Shown piece after piece: positions 1 to 7,962 of a stretch of 19,997 nucleotides of DNA. The notes below the pieces were generated by a model. The model searched no databases. It saw nothing but the letters and a program-made list of their open reading frames with translations, and was not told the origin of the DNA. The DNA is from JAIPEI01 sp964443135 (lineage in GTDB: Bacteria; Desulfobacterota; DSM-4660; Desulfatiglandales; HGW-15): assembly GCA_964443135.1 (NCBI GenBank), contig CAYUBQ010000074.1, positions 1 to 19,997 of the forward strand, read 5' to 3'. Each line of letters starts with the position of its first letter. Position 1 is the first letter of the stretch. A program made the position numbers and the translations under genes.

Positions 1-54
1 GAAAAAGAGATGAAACGGGAGATGGACCAGGCCCGAAAGAAACGGGAGCATTGA
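1..54 (+). CDS. C-terminal tail of an unidentified protein (partial)
   Basis: Frame 1 is open from the window edge to a TGA at 52-54 and encodes the tail EKEMKREMDQARKKREH. The tail is highly charged and probably helical. The gene begins outside the window, so its family cannot be told from 17 residues. It converges on the MFS transporter gene with only about 30 nt between the two stops, and I see no clear terminator hairpin there. The reading is supported only by the open frame and by the absence of another gene in this stretch. Confidence 0.45.
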   Translation, partial: EKEMKREMDQARKKREH

Positions 55-85
55 CCCGCAAGGTGTCCAGCGGCAACGTCACCCG

Positions 86-1411
86 TCATTGGGCGGGAGG
101 CCGGATCCGCAGGATAAAGGGAATGGCGGCCACGTGCAGGGCCGCCATGACCAGCCACGCCGGCCGATAGTTTCCGAGCTGGTCGTAGCAGACGCCCGTC
201 AAGAGCGGGCTGGCGATCGTCCCCGCCATCATGATGGCCATGAAGGAACCCTGGATGGCCCCGAAGGCCGTACGACCGAAGTACTCCGCCTGCACGGTCA
301 GCCGCAAGGTGATCACCCCGCCGTAGCCGGGGCCCAGGGTGGCCACAAACGCCGCCACCCACCAGACGCTTTTCGCCTCTGCCAGCAGGATCAGGCCGAG
401 GGCCTGCAGCACGAAGGAGCATGCCAGCAGCTTCCGGCTGTCCACCCGGTTGCTGGCCCAGCCCATCCCGAACCGCCCCGCGATGCTCACGAACACGATG
501 AGGGAAGCGGCAATGCTCGCCTCCTCCCGTGTGAACTCCACGCTGATCAGGTGAGGCATCACGTGAACGACCACGGCGTGAACGCTGGCCGCCGAAATGG
601 TCACCGCGAGGGCAAGCCCCCAGTATGCCTGCGTCCGGACCGCCTCCCTGAAGGTGAACTCCCCCTCCGTTCCGAGGATCCTCTTTGTCGGGTCCCCGCC
701 CTCCCCGGTGGCGGGGGACGTGCCCTCCCCGTCCGGAACCAGGCCGTAGGGCTCGGGGCGATGCCGCACCGCCAGGGAGCAGGGGATGCCGATCACCCAC
801 ATCCCCACGCCGATGATCACCAGGGCGGTACGCCACCCGTACCAGGCGATCAGGGTGTTCACCACGAAGATCAGGCCCCCGCCCAACCCGATGGCCGCGG
901 AGAGGATGCCGAGGGCGAGCCCCCGCTTCCGGATGAACCAGCCCGCCACGGCGGACCAGCCGGGGACCGGGAACAGGAAGCTCGAGCCGATGGAGAGAAA
1001 GAGGAAGACGGCGTAAAAGCCCCAGAGTGATTCGATCCGGCTGAACAGCACGAAGCCCAGCCCCGTGACGATGCTCCCCAAGAGCAGAAGCCTGCGGGCA
1101 CCGAAACGATCCGCGGCCAGGCCGACCAGCGGGGAGGCCACCCCGCCCTCGATGCTGCGGATGGAGGCGGCCACGGACGTTGCGCTGTAGCTCCAGCCAA
1201 ACTCCTCCACCAGGGGGTTGAAGAACGCCGTGAAGCTGTAGAAAAAGGTCCCCGCTCCCCAGCAATGGATCATGCTGGTGGCAAGGACCACCCACCATCC
1301 GTAAAACACCCTCCTCAAGTCGAACCGCCTTCCAAAAAGGTCCTCAGCCCGCCCGCGGGGCCCTGCACGCCGGCCGCCTCCACCCCACGCCGTCAATGCG
1401 GCTTGTGCCAA
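86..1411 (-). CDS. MFS transporter, oxalate/formate antiporter-like (monocarboxylate type)
   Basis: A 12-helix major facilitator of 441 aa in the longest reading. The first helix starts at RVFYGWWVV (about residues 34-42), as is common in the oxalate/formate antiporter-like and monocarboxylate MFS branch. An MFS motif-A loop, ADRFGARR, follows helix 2, and the central loop (about residues 215-255) is hydrophilic. By family it should move a small organic acid across the inner membrane, but the substrate is unknown. The start is uncertain. The longest frame begins with TTG at 1411, has no Shine-Dalgarno and sits next to a TATAAT on the same strand. In-frame TTG (1318) and GTG (1309) codons just before the first helix are alternatives, although AGGAGG directly abuts the latter. 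The gene is divergent from the amidohydrolase gene and shares its control region, which suggests uptake or export of a related compound. Confidence 0.85.
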   Translation of the reverse strand: MAQAALTAWGGGGRRAGPRGRAEDLFGRRFDLRRVFYGWWVVLATSMIHCWGAGTFFYSFTAFFNPLVEEFGWSYSATSVAASIRSIEGGVASPLVGLAADRFGARRLLLLGSIVTGLGFVLFSRIESLWGFYAVFLFLSIGSSFLFPVPGWSAVAGWFIRKRGLALGILSAAIGLGGGLIFVVNTLIAWYGWRTALVIIGVGMWVIGIPCSLAVRHRPEPYGLVPDGEGTSPATGEGGDPTKRILGTEGEFTFREAVRTQAYWGLALAVTISAASVHAVVVHVMPHLISVEFTREEASIAASLIVFVSIAGRFGMGWASNRVDSRKLLACSFVLQALGLILLAEAKSVWWVAAFVATLGPGYGGVITLRLTVQAEYFGRTAFGAIQGSFMAIMMAGTIASPLLTGVCYDQLGNYRPAWLVMAALHVAAIPFILRIRPPAQ

Positions 1412-1412
1412 G

Positions 1413-1432
1413 TTGTATTATAGTGTATACAA
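1413..1432. promoter_or_regulatory. Palindromic operator-like site between the MFS and amidohydrolase genes
   Basis: The sequence TTGTATTATAGTGTATACAA has perfect 6-bp inverted arms (TTGTAT and ATACAA) around 8 bp. It lies in the divergent gap and covers a minus-strand TATAAT at 1417-1422, the likely -10 of the transporter promoter. A 20-bp site matching at 15 positions lies over the promoter of the long operon (19685-19704). The right half contains GTGTATAC, which fits the GT-N-TA-N-AC core described for HutC-type GntR repressors. The repeats are visible; binding by the GntR protein of this cluster is inferred. Confidence 0.6.
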
Positions 1433-1485
1433 AGAAACATGACGCTTTTTCAAGAACCGAACAATCCCGCAAACGGAGGTCGCAC

Positions 1486-3030
1486 ATGTCTCAGAACAAA
1501 ACCCTGGTCCGGGCCGGGCGGATGGTCCCTGCCTTTGATGCGCCGGCCCTCGCGGACGCCGCCGTGGTCATCGACGGCGCCACCATCACATCCACCGGGA
1601 CCTACGCGGACATGCGTGCCGAGCATCCTGACGCTCAGGAAATCGGAGGTCCCCGGTTCCTGCTGATCCCCGGGCTGGTCAACGGGCACAGCCACGGCCG
1701 CGGTTTGACCGATTTTCAGCGGGGCGCCCTGGACAACACCCTGGAGAGCTGGCTCCTGGACACCCGGAAGTACAAGCCGGTCTCTCCCTACGACGACTGC
1801 TCCCTGTCGGCCGCGCGGCTGCTCGCCTCCGGCGTGACGACCACCATGCACAACCACATCCTCGCCGACCCGGCGGCTCACGAAGACGAGCATGCACAGG
1901 TGATTCAGGCGTATGCGGATGCGGGCATCCGCCTGCAGTTCAACCCCGGGGTGCGCAATGACAATCCCTTCGTCTACGGGGACAACGCCTCGTTCCTGAA
2001 CCGCCTGCCCGAAGCCCTCCGCGAGGCCCTGACGCGGCCCGCTCCCGAGGGAGCCCTCACCGGTGACAACTTCGTGGAGGCGGTGCAGGCCCTTTTTCAG
2101 CGGTTCGACACCCCCATGTGCCGTGTCGGGTTCGGTCCCCTTGCGCCCCAGTGGGCCACGGAAGCGTTGCTCAAGTCCGTGCGGGCCGCCGCCGACGAGC
2201 TCGACCGGCCCATCCACGTGCACGCCGTGCAGTCCATCTATCAAAAGGTCTACGGGCTGACTCACCTGAACGAGACCCTGATCGCCTGGATGGATCGCAT
2301 CGGGCTGCTCGGTCCTGGCCTGGTCATCGGGCACTGCGTCTGGCCCACCCGGGACGACATCCAGAGACTGGCCTCCAGCGGTGCCGGGGTCACCCATCAC
2401 CCCTCCTGCAACCTTCGGGTGAGAAACGGGATCGCTCCAGCCTTCCACATGCTGCGGGCCGGGGTGAAGGTGGGCCTTGGGCTGGACGGGAAGTCCATCA
2501 ACGACGACGACGACTTCATCCAGGAGATGAAGGTCTGCTTCCTGCTCCACCGCATCCCCTCCCTGGAGCTTCACTCCGATCACCTCTCGGCCAGGGAGGT
2601 GTTCCGGATGGCCACCAGCACCTCGGCCGAGCTCCTGGGTTTCGGCGACACCGTCGGCCGGCTGGAACCGGGACGGAAGGCCGACATGGCGCTCCTGGAC
2701 TACGACGCCATGTGCTGGCCCTACACGGACCCCGATCAGGATCCCATCGACGTGCTGCTCTACCGGGGGACTCGGCACTCCGTGGACACGGTCCTGGTCG
2801 ACGGCCGGGTCGTGGTCCGGGACGGTCGGGTGAGCACGGTGAATGCGGAGGAGATCGGGCGGCGTCTGGCCGAGGCCTCGGCGCGGCCCCGCACCGAGCA
2901 GGAGGAGGGCATGCTCCGGGGACTCGAAACGGTCCAGAAGCACGTCATCGACTACTATAGCGGCTGGCCGGACAAGGTGGAGACCGAGCCCTACTTCGCC
3001 GTCAACTCGAAGATCGACGGCCTGAAGTAG
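1486..3030 (+). CDS. ATZ/TRZ-like metal-dependent amidohydrolase (aminohydrolase/deaminase family)
   Basis: Predicted cytosolic hydrolase of 514 aa in the amidohydrolase superfamily, nearest in appearance to the S-adenosylhomocysteine deaminase / triazine hydrolase group. The metal site is visible: NGHSHGRG (H68, H70), HVHA (H246), GHCVW (H283) and LGLDG (D334), followed by an Asp-rich INDDDDF loop. The C-terminus returns to the beta-sandwich with a typical GRLEPGRKADMALLD segment. One oddity is Q249 where the deaminases of this group usually have the catalytic Glu three residues after the second His. ATG at 1486 is chosen because GGAGGT (1475-1480) lies 5 nt upstream; the longer frame from 1396 would run through the promoter region. 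The substrate is probably a C-N bond in a ring or side chain. It is convergent with the long operon and divergent from the transporter. Confidence 0.85.
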   Translation: MSQNKTLVRAGRMVPAFDAPALADAAVVIDGATITSTGTYADMRAEHPDAQEIGGPRFLLIPGLVNGHSHGRGLTDFQRGALDNTLESWLLDTRKYKPVSPYDDCSLSAARLLASGVTTTMHNHILADPAAHEDEHAQVIQAYADAGIRLQFNPGVRNDNPFVYGDNASFLNRLPEALREALTRPAPEGALTGDNFVEAVQALFQRFDTPMCRVGFGPLAPQWATEALLKSVRAAADELDRPIHVHAVQSIYQKVYGLTHLNETLIAWMDRIGLLGPGLVIGHCVWPTRDDIQRLASSGAGVTHHPSCNLRVRNGIAPAFHMLRAGVKVGLGLDGKSINDDDDFIQEMKVCFLLHRIPSLELHSDHLSAREVFRMATSTSAELLGFGDTVGRLEPGRKADMALLDYDAMCWPYTDPDQDPIDVLLYRGTRHSVDTVLVDGRVVVRDGRVSTVNAEEIGRRLAEASARPRTEQEEGMLRGLETVQKHVIDYYSGWPDKVETEPYFAVNSKIDGLK

Positions 3031-3032
3031 GG

Positions 3033-3071
3033 GGAGGGGGGCCTCATTCGAATCGGTGCAGGCCCCCCTCC
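3033..3071. terminator. Hairpin between convergent genes, possible bidirectional terminator
   Basis: A perfect 12-bp stem, GGAGGGGGGCCT (3033-3044) with AGGCCCCCCTCC (3060-3071), encloses a 15-nt loop. It starts 3 nt after the amidohydrolase stop and lies about 70 nt beyond the stop of the last gene of the converging operon. There is no T-tract on either side, so it may act as an RNA 3'-end stabiliser or a Rho-assisted terminator rather than a classic intrinsic one. The rest of 3072-3144 shows no recognisable feature. Confidence 0.5.
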
Positions 3072-3144
3072 TCACCGGAACCCGGGTACACCGCCGCCTC
3101 ATCCGAGGAGGGCAGGTCCAGCCAGGCGTCCCAGCCGAACCCGG

Positions 3145-4506
3145 TCATGATCGGCTCAAGGGCGCCGTGAGCTCATCCAACCGCTCGAGGTGGGGCAGCG
3201 CCCGGACCCTTCCGTAGACCGCCTCGGATCGCTCCCTTCCCCAGACCGGATCCGCCAGCTCGTGGTACTTCTCCACCAGGTCCGCCGCGCTGTAGGGAGC
3301 CTCGAAATCCCCCTGGTTCACGTCCGTCTCTCCGGTGTGTTCGCTTCCGTCCTTCATGCGAACGGTCACCCGGGACGGACGCTTGTCCGGCATCATGGCC
3401 GTCATGGCCGGGTCCTCCACCACGGTGACCCGGTCCGCCAGGGCCTGGATGGCCGCGTCGGACACCTTGTCCCGCCGGAAGCAGGCCACGCCCGCGTGAC
3501 CGTGGGCGAGAAAGGTGGCCGCGGCAAAGGGGATGGAGAACTTGGCCGCCAGCATGTTCTCCGGGCTTTGGTCACAGAGCTGGGCCGCCAGGGAGTATGT
3601 CTCCACCCGCACCTCTTCGACCTCCTCGGGCGGAATCCGTTCTCCCGGGAACCGCCCGGCGAGGGTGCCGAGCACGTCGAGGGAGGCGTGGTTGTACCGG
3701 CAGCAGGCATGGCGCTTGAAGTAGTTCCGGGCGATCTCGAACCGTCCTCCCAGCTCCTCCAGCATGGCCGAGGGCTCGAACACCTCGGAGATCACCGAGC
3801 CGTAGACCGTCCGCAGACCATCGGACTCGCCCGTGAACCCCGCCCGGTGGAGCTTCAGAGCCAGCAGGCCCATGTGATTGCTCACCCCCGAGTAGAAGTT
3901 CCTGACCGTGGCCCCCTCGAGCATGGTCCTCCGGCTGGTGGCCAGAGACAGGGAGGCGCTGATGTTGATGAGCTCCCGGATGCCCCGGGCGTCCACCCCG
4001 GCGAGGCGCCCGGCTGCCACGGCCGCGCCCACCGTTCCCCAGGTACCGTGCGGGTGCATGGTCATCCGGATCCTGGCGGCCATGCCGATGCGGGAGCCGA
4101 TCTCATAGCCCGCCACCAGGGCGGCGAGATACTCCCGTCCGCTGGAGCCCAGGGTCTCGCCCAGGGCCAGCAGGGCCGGGACCACGTGGACCGCGGGATG
4201 GCCCCGCGAGAACTGGTTGCCCTCGTCCAGCTCGAGAAACGTGCCTGCGGTCCCGTTCAACAGGGCCGTCTCCAGGAGGGGCGCCTTCCGCCCGTCGACC
4301 AGGAGGGTGGCCGGCCCCTCTCCCCCCTCTCCCACGAGGTCCGCGGTCAGGTTCCGGATCTCCTCCTCCCGGCCCCCTGCGGCGATCACGGCCATGGTGT
4401 CGGCCGTGACCTCCAGCGCCCGCTCCACCACATCATATGGAAGGTCGTCAAAGGAGAGCGCTGCCGCGAAGCGGCTGACGGTTTCCAGGTAGTCCGGCGC
4501 GTTCAT
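3145..4506 (-). CDS. MmgE/PrpD family protein, copy 3 (last gene of operon)
   Basis: A 453-aa member of the family that includes 2-methylcitrate dehydratase, cis-aconitate decarboxylase and iminodisuccinate epimerase. The helical N-terminal domain covers about residues 1-250, with ALLNGTAGTFLELDEGN (81-97) and HPAVHVVPALLALGE (103-117). A mixed C-terminal domain follows. Comparing the likely active-site positions with the other two copies, H103 and H151 are present, but the Lys of the VK(R/P)-type segment is replaced by R202 (ATVRNFYSG). It may therefore catalyse a different reaction or bind another acid. It starts 9 nt after the livF stop, with an AGGGGG ribosome site, so it is probably the promoter-distal gene of the operon. 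The specific reaction is not assignable. Confidence 0.85.
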   Translation of the reverse strand: MNAPDYLETVSRFAAALSFDDLPYDVVERALEVTADTMAVIAAGGREEEIRNLTADLVGEGGEGPATLLVDGRKAPLLETALLNGTAGTFLELDEGNQFSRGHPAVHVVPALLALGETLGSSGREYLAALVAGYEIGSRIGMAARIRMTMHPHGTWGTVGAAVAAGRLAGVDARGIRELINISASLSLATSRRTMLEGATVRNFYSGVSNHMGLLALKLHRAGFTGESDGLRTVYGSVISEVFEPSAMLEELGGRFEIARNYFKRHACCRYNHASLDVLGTLAGRFPGERIPPEEVEEVRVETYSLAAQLCDQSPENMLAAKFSIPFAAATFLAHGHAGVACFRRDKVSDAAIQALADRVTVVEDPAMTAMMPDKRPSRVTVRMKDGSEHTGETDVNQGDFEAPYSAADLVEKYHELADPVWGRERSEAVYGRVRALPHLERLDELTAPLSRS

Positions 4507-4515
4507 GATCCCCCT

Positions 4516-5292
4516 TTACCTCTTCGTTGCGTCCCCTCCACCCTCAGGTGATCCAGGCGCCTCCGATGACTCGGCGCCATCGACCACGCCCAGATAGACG
4601 CGACGCACGTGGTCGTTGTTCAACAGCTCCCGGCCGGTCCCGGTCAGGGCCACCCGCCCCTCCTCGAGCACGTAAGCCCGGTCGGATATGGAGAGAGCTT
4701 GGGGCGCGCTCTGCTCGACAAGGAGAATCGTCACGCCCTCCTCGGCAATGGCGGTGGCCGACCGGAAGATCTCGTCGACGACGATGGGTGCCAGACCCAG
4801 GGAGGGTTCGTCCAGGATCAGCAGCCGGGGCAGGGACATCAGTCCCCGGCCCAGGGCCAGCATCTGCTGCTCGCCGCCGGAGAGCGTCCCGGCGCCCTGA
4901 TCCCGCCTTTCTCTCAGCACCGGGAACATGTCCATCACCCGCTCGAGGCTCTCCTGGCGCCTGGCCTTGGGCTTCTTGAGGAAGGACCCCATCTCCAGGT
5001 TTTCCAGGACCGACAGGGAGGGAAAGATCTTCCGTCCTTCGGGCACCATCACCAGCCCGGCCTCCACGCGCCTGTGCGCCGGCCACCGGGTGACGTCGGC
5101 GCCGTCGAACTCGATCCGGCCCCCGCCGACCGGAAGCACGCCCGCCACCCCGTTGACGGTGGTGGTCTTGCCTGCCCCGTTGGCCCCGAGAAGCGAGACG
5201 GTTTCCCCCTCAACCAGCTCCAGGGACACGCCCCAGAGGATCTGAACCGACCCGAAAAACATCTCCATGTCAGTGATGTTCAGCAGCGGCAT
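4516..5292 (-). CDS. livF: Branched-chain/amide-type ABC transporter ATP-binding protein LivF
   Basis: A 258-aa ABC ATPase with Walker A GANGAGKT (36-43), a canonical signature LSGGEQQ (137-143) and Walker B LLILDEP (157-163) followed by SLGLAP, the usual LivF form. It pairs with LivG to power the LivHM permease. The start at 5292 gives the standard LivF N-terminus (LLNITDMEMFFGSVQ) and overlaps the end of livG by 23 nt, implying coupled translation. The C-terminal 20 or so residues are Gly/Ser/Glu-rich and look like a disordered tail. The imported substrate is not fixed by this subunit; Liv-type systems carry amino acids, amides, urea and aromatic acids. Confidence 0.92.
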   Translation of the reverse strand: MPLLNITDMEMFFGSVQILWGVSLELVEGETVSLLGANGAGKTTTVNGVAGVLPVGGGRIEFDGADVTRWPAHRRVEAGLVMVPEGRKIFPSLSVLENLEMGSFLKKPKARRQESLERVMDMFPVLRERRDQGAGTLSGGEQQMLALGRGLMSLPRLLILDEPSLGLAPIVVDEIFRSATAIAEEGVTILLVEQSAPQALSISDRAYVLEEGRVALTGTGRELLNNDHVRRVYLGVVDGAESSEAPGSPEGGGDATKR

Positions 5293-6010
5293 ACGCTTTC
5301 CCCAGATAGGCCTCGATCACCTTGGGATCGGAGCTGATCGCCGCGGGCGGGCCCTCGGCGATCAAGCGTCCGTAGTCGAGCACGTAGATCCGGTCGCACA
5401 GCCCCATGATCACCCGCATGGCGTGCTCGATGATCAGGACCGAGGTCCCGGCGTCCCGGATGTTCCGGACCAGACCGATCACCTCGTCTTTTTCCGTGGG
5501 GTTCAACCCGGCCATGACCTCGTCCAGGAGCAGGAGGGCCGGCCGGGTCGCCAGGGCCCGGGCCACCTCCAGTCGCTTGCGGTCGGGGGTGGTCAGGTTG
5601 CGGGCGCGCATGGCCGTCTTCGACGCCAGGCCCACGAACTCCAGAATGCGGTGGCTCTCCTTCTCGGCCACGGCCGGCCGGATGGTGTGGTTGAACCCGC
5701 CGACGGCCACGTTCTCCAGTACGCTCAGGTTCCCGAACGGCTTGACGATCTGGAAGGTTCTCGCCAGCCCCAGCTTGCAGATCTCGTGGGGCTTCCTCCC
5801 GATCAGGCCTTGGCCGCCGAACTCGATCCGGCCCCGGTCCGGAGAAAAAAAGCCGGAGACGGCGTTGAACATCGTGGTCTTGCCCGCCCCGTTGGGACCG
5901 ATCAGCCCCACGATCTCACCCGGTGCAACCCGAAGGGAGACATCGCTCAAGGCCTGCAGCCCGCGAAAGGACTTGGACACCCCTTCGACAATCAGCGCTT
6001 CGGCGGCCAT
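5270..6010 (-). CDS. livG: Branched-chain/amide-type ABC transporter ATP-binding protein LivG
   Basis: A 246-aa ABC ATPase with Walker A GPNGAGKTT (38-46), Walker B LLLLDEV (159-165) and the switch His in IIEHAM (H196). The signature is atypical: LTTPDRK (139-145), followed by RLEVARAL, in place of LSGGQ or the usual LivG LPYGQ. Similar loss of the GG pair is seen in a branch of LivG proteins whose LivF partner keeps the canonical signature, as here. The ATG lies one base after the livM stop (TGACATG), and the 3' end overlaps livF. The enzyme should couple ATP hydrolysis to transport through LivHM. Confidence 0.92.
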   Translation of the reverse strand: MAAEALIVEGVSKSFRGLQALSDVSLRVAPGEIVGLIGPNGAGKTTMFNAVSGFFSPDRGRIEFGGQGLIGRKPHEICKLGLARTFQIVKPFGNLSVLENVAVGGFNHTIRPAVAEKESHRILEFVGLASKTAMRARNLTTPDRKRLEVARALATRPALLLLDEVMAGLNPTEKDEVIGLVRNIRDAGTSVLIIEHAMRVIMGLCDRIYVLDYGRLIAEGPPAAISSDPKVIEAYLGKAYAAAEHH

Positions 6011-6011
6011 G

Positions 6012-7016
6012 TCAGGATCTCCTCTTGCGGAACCGTTCGCTGACGCTTCGGACCATGCCCATCAACCCGTCCGGGAGGAACATGATGACCGCCACGAGAA
6101 TCGCCCCGTAAAACATGAGATAGGCGCCCGAGTAAGACTGAAACGCCACCCGCGTCACCTCCGACAGGGGGGTCAACACCAGCGACCCCAGCAGCGGGCC
6201 CAGGACGGTACCGGGCCCCCCGATGATCGGCCGAAGCATGATCTCTACGGAGTTGAGCACGCCGAAAGTGGTGTCCGGGTCGATGTAGAGCAGGTACTGG
6301 GCGTAGATCGTTCCCCCCACCGCGGTCATGGCGGCCGAGATCGCCATGGCGATCTGGCGGTAGCGAAAGCTGTTCACCCCCAGGGCCTCCGCCGCGTCCT
6401 GGTCCTCGCGGGCGGCCTGAAAGTAGAGGCCCATCCGGGTTCCCTCCAGCTTCCAGACCAGGTAGACGGAGCCCGCGGTCAACCACAGCAGCATGAAGTA
6501 AAAAGGCTTCTTGCTCGTGAACTGCATCAGCCCCCAGGAGTCGCCCTCCAGCGGGATCAGAACGCCCAAGGCCCCTCCGGCCCACTCCCAGCCCATGGCG
6601 ATGACATAGAAGATCTCCGCAAACGCCAGCATGATCAGGGCGAAGAAAGGTCCTTTCAGCTCGTAGCGGAAGCTCAGGAACCCGACAAAGAGGCCGGTGG
6701 CCGCAGACAAGGCCATGGCGGCCGGCAGCCCGATCCAGGGCGTGAGCCCCACCTTGACGTAGAGCAGCGAGCTGGTGTAGGCCCCCATGCCGAAGAACAG
6801 AGAGTGGCCGAAGCTGAACTGCCCGGCGTATCCGGAGAGCACGTTCCATCCCTGACCCATGATGGCGAACAGGAAGATCATGATCATGGTGTGCACGACG
6901 CTCGGCCAGAACCAGGGCAGAAAATGGAGCGCCGCCATGAGGGTCAGGGCCGCGAACCAGGCCGTCCAACCCATGCTGCGGCCCAGATGGCTTTGTTTGT
7001 CCTCGCCCACGCTCAC
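6012..7016 (-). CDS. livM: Liv-type ABC transporter permease LivM
   Basis: A polytopic inner-membrane protein of 334 aa with about nine or ten hydrophobic segments. It contains the LivM hallmark LSGYAGQFSFGHSLFFGMGAY (about residues 60-80). The late cytoplasmic coupling region, RAAREDQDAAEALGVN, contacts the ATPases in this family. It starts with GTG, which overlaps the livH stop in a GTGA tetranucleotide (7013-7016), so the two permease subunits are translationally coupled. It ends in a basic tail, SERFRKRRS. Confidence 0.92.
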   Translation of the reverse strand: MSVGEDKQSHLGRSMGWTAWFAALTLMAALHFLPWFWPSVVHTMIMIFLFAIMGQGWNVLSGYAGQFSFGHSLFFGMGAYTSSLLYVKVGLTPWIGLPAAMALSAATGLFVGFLSFRYELKGPFFALIMLAFAEIFYVIAMGWEWAGGALGVLIPLEGDSWGLMQFTSKKPFYFMLLWLTAGSVYLVWKLEGTRMGLYFQAAREDQDAAEALGVNSFRYRQIAMAISAAMTAVGGTIYAQYLLYIDPDTTFGVLNSVEIMLRPIIGGPGTVLGPLLGSLVLTPLSEVTRVAFQSYSGAYLMFYGAILVAVIMFLPDGLMGMVRSVSERFRKRRS

Positions 7017-7882
7017 GACTTTCCTCCAAACAGGCCCGACGGTTTAAACAGAAGGATCAGCACGAATATGACAAACGAGATCAGTGACTTCATGGAGGCC
7101 GGCAGAAAAATCGCCCCCATGCTCTCGGCCATGCCGATGATCAGGCCCCCGAAAAAAGCGCCGATGAAGCTTCCCATCCCGCCCAGGACCACCACCACGA
7201 ACGCGGTGATGACGAAGAGCCCTCCCACCGTCGGATAGACGGGAAAGAACGGCGCCACGGCGGCCCCGGCCACGCCGGCACAAGCCGCGCCCACCCCGAA
7301 AGAAACCACGTAGATCTTGCGGACATTGACACCGACGATCATGGCCCCGACGGGTTCCTCGCTGGCCGCCCGGATGGCCTTGCCCAGATCGGTCTTGGTG
7401 AGGAGAAGGTAGAGAGCCGCGGTCCCGAACATGGAAATGACAAAGGCCAGTACCCGGACCAGGGACAGGGAAATGTCGCCGTAGTAGAAGTTCACGCTGG
7501 CATACCCTGTCTGCAGGACCCGGTAGTCCGGGCTCCAGAGGAACAGGGCCAGGTTCTCGAGGAACAGGGACAGCCCGAGGGTCAGGAGGAGCTGGTTGTG
7601 CTCCGGGGCATCGATGATGGGGTTGATGAAAAAGCGCTGGAGAAGGGCACCCAGCACGAACAGCAGCGGGACGACCATGAAAATGGAAAGATACGGATCC
7701 ACGCCTCCGAGCCGGACCGCCCAGTAGCAGGCGTACATCCCGATCATCATCAGCGAGCCGTGGGCGAAGTTGATGATCTTCATCACTCCGAAGATCATGT
7801 TCAAACCGATGGCCACCAGCGAGTAGACCCCGCCGATGAGCAGGCCGTTGATCATGGATTGCAGGATGAATGACGTGTTCAT
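7013..7882 (-). CDS. livH: Liv-type ABC transporter permease LivH
   Basis: A 289-aa inner-membrane permease of the LivH family. The N-terminal segment INGLLIGGVYSLVAIGLNMIFGVMKIINFAHG (about residues 11-42) is the family signature, and the coupling region IRAASEEPVGAMIVGVN is also typical. It heterodimerises with LivM. The ATG at 7882 is preceded by an 80-nt gap after livK that contains a strong hairpin (7909-7938). This layout commonly sets higher expression of the binding protein than of the membrane parts. Confidence 0.92.
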   Translation of the reverse strand: MNTSFILQSMINGLLIGGVYSLVAIGLNMIFGVMKIINFAHGSLMMIGMYACYWAVRLGGVDPYLSIFMVVPLLFVLGALLQRFFINPIIDAPEHNQLLLTLGLSLFLENLALFLWSPDYRVLQTGYASVNFYYGDISLSLVRVLAFVISMFGTAALYLLLTKTDLGKAIRAASEEPVGAMIVGVNVRKIYVVSFGVGAACAGVAGAAVAPFFPVYPTVGGLFVITAFVVVVLGGMGSFIGAFFGGLIIGMAESMGAIFLPASMKSLISFVIFVLILLFKPSGLFGGKS

Positions 7883-7908
7883 TGGCCGCGCCCGCTATCC
7901 TTCCATCG

Positions 7909-7938
7909 CGGGGGAACGGCGTTCGAGCCGTCCCCCCG
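7909..7938 (-). other. Intercistronic hairpin between livK and livH
   Basis: CGGGGGAACGGC (7909-7920) pairs with GCCGTCCCCCCG (7927-7938) around the 6-nt loop GTTCGA, a 12-bp stem with one non-Watson-Crick position. No T-run follows on the minus strand, so it looks like an RNA processing or 3'-protection element rather than a full terminator. Its position just after livK fits differential expression of binding protein over permease. Confidence 0.55.
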
Positions 7939-7962
7939 AATCGAAGTGCAAGGTGTCCTGAT

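Noticed and set aside
1450..3102. A 550-codon minus-strand frame
   Set aside because: It is antisense to the amidohydrolase gene, which has metal-site motifs and a good ribosome site; the minus frame has none.
3190..4551. A 453-codon plus-strand frame
   Set aside because: It is antisense to MmgE/PrpD copy 3, and its translation shows no family pattern.
5406..7238. A 610-codon open frame on the plus strand
   Set aside because: It is antisense to livG, livM and the 3' part of livH, whose proteins have clear family motifs. Its own translation is Arg/Gly/Pro-rich with no recognisable domain, typical of GC-rich antisense frames.
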